Of a stretch of 5,055 nt of DNA, positions 5,003-5,055 are shown in pieces; within the stretch, counting starts at the first letter, position 1, and every line of letters begins with the position of its first letter. This DNA comes from Sulfurospirillaceae bacterium (GTDB lineage Bacteria > Campylobacterota > Campylobacteria > Campylobacterales > Sulfurospirillaceae), in assembly GCA_028705785.1 (NCBI GenBank), contig JAQWCT010000190.1, forward strand, positions 1 through 5,055. The letters are read 5' to 3'. The notes under the pieces were generated by a model. It had not been told where the DNA came from. It saw nothing but the letters and a program-made list of their open reading frames with translations, and did no database searches. The position numbers and the translations under genes are program-made.

Positions 5003-5055
5003 ATGGCATTAGATAATCTTACACCAGCAGAAAACTCTACACATAAGATTAAACG
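5003..5055 (+). CDS. rplO: 50S ribosomal protein L15, N-terminal part (3' end outside window)
   Basis: Only 17 full codons and two bases are visible: MALDNLTPAENSTHKIK and the start of an Arg codon. This matches the opening of L15 (M-x-L-x-x-L-x-P-A-x-x-S-x-x-x-x-x-R), which normally continues into the glycine- and arginine-rich VGRGxGSGxGKT segment. L15 is a late-binding 23S rRNA protein of the 50S subunit. In E. coli rpmD (L30) stands between rpsE and rplO; here rplO follows rpsE directly. The identification rests on the short N-terminus plus position, and secY would be the expected next gene beyond the window. The frame has to be confirmed with downstream sequence. Confidence 0.9.
   Translation, partial: MALDNLTPAENSTHKIK

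Noticed and set aside
1..5055. Mobile element, CRISPR array, defence gene or other novel system
   Set aside because: The whole window is accounted for by a continuous run of conserved ribosomal-protein genes, with no repeats, foreign genes or compositional break visible.

Overview
This window is a stretch of a bacterial ribosomal-protein gene cluster: the end of the S10 operon joined directly to most of the spc operon, all on the + strand. The organism looks like a member of Campylobacterota (the former Epsilonproteobacteria). The reasons are the AT-rich, A-ending codon use, the zinc-type 61-residue S14, the short S5 and L24, the sequence style of L29, L16 and L6, and the lack of an rpmD gene between rpsE and rplO. 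A free-living genus such as Sulfurospirillum or a relative seems plausible, but I cannot fix the genus from memory of the proteins alone.

Layout: the 3' part of rplV (2-235), then rpsC (237-944), rplP (944-1369), rpmC (1356-1550) and rpsQ (1550-1801), which are the S10-operon genes. With no gap follow the spc genes rplN (1801-2169), rplX (2169-2405), rplE (2405-2950), rpsN (2952-3137), rpsH (3149-3544), rplF (3622-4158), rplR (4168-4524), rpsE (4549-4992) and the first 17 codons of rplO (5003 to the window end). Almost every base is coding. Five junctions are one-base TAATG overlaps, one is a 14-base overlap, and two are the spacing TAAGATG. The only spacer above 25 bases is the 77-base one between rpsH and rplF. 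By eye it can fold into two abutting hairpins just before the rplF ribosome binding site, and it also holds a 16-codon reading frame.

The genes encode small-subunit proteins S3, S17, S14, S8 and S5, and large-subunit proteins L22, L16, L29, L14, L24, L5, L6, L18 and L15. All are intact where fully visible. The tight packing suggests translational coupling and one long transcript. I see no mobile element, CRISPR array, RNA gene, convincing promoter or intrinsic terminator, and no sign of a previously undescribed system. The region is ordinary core genome, with the rpsH-rplF spacer as the one place worth a second look.
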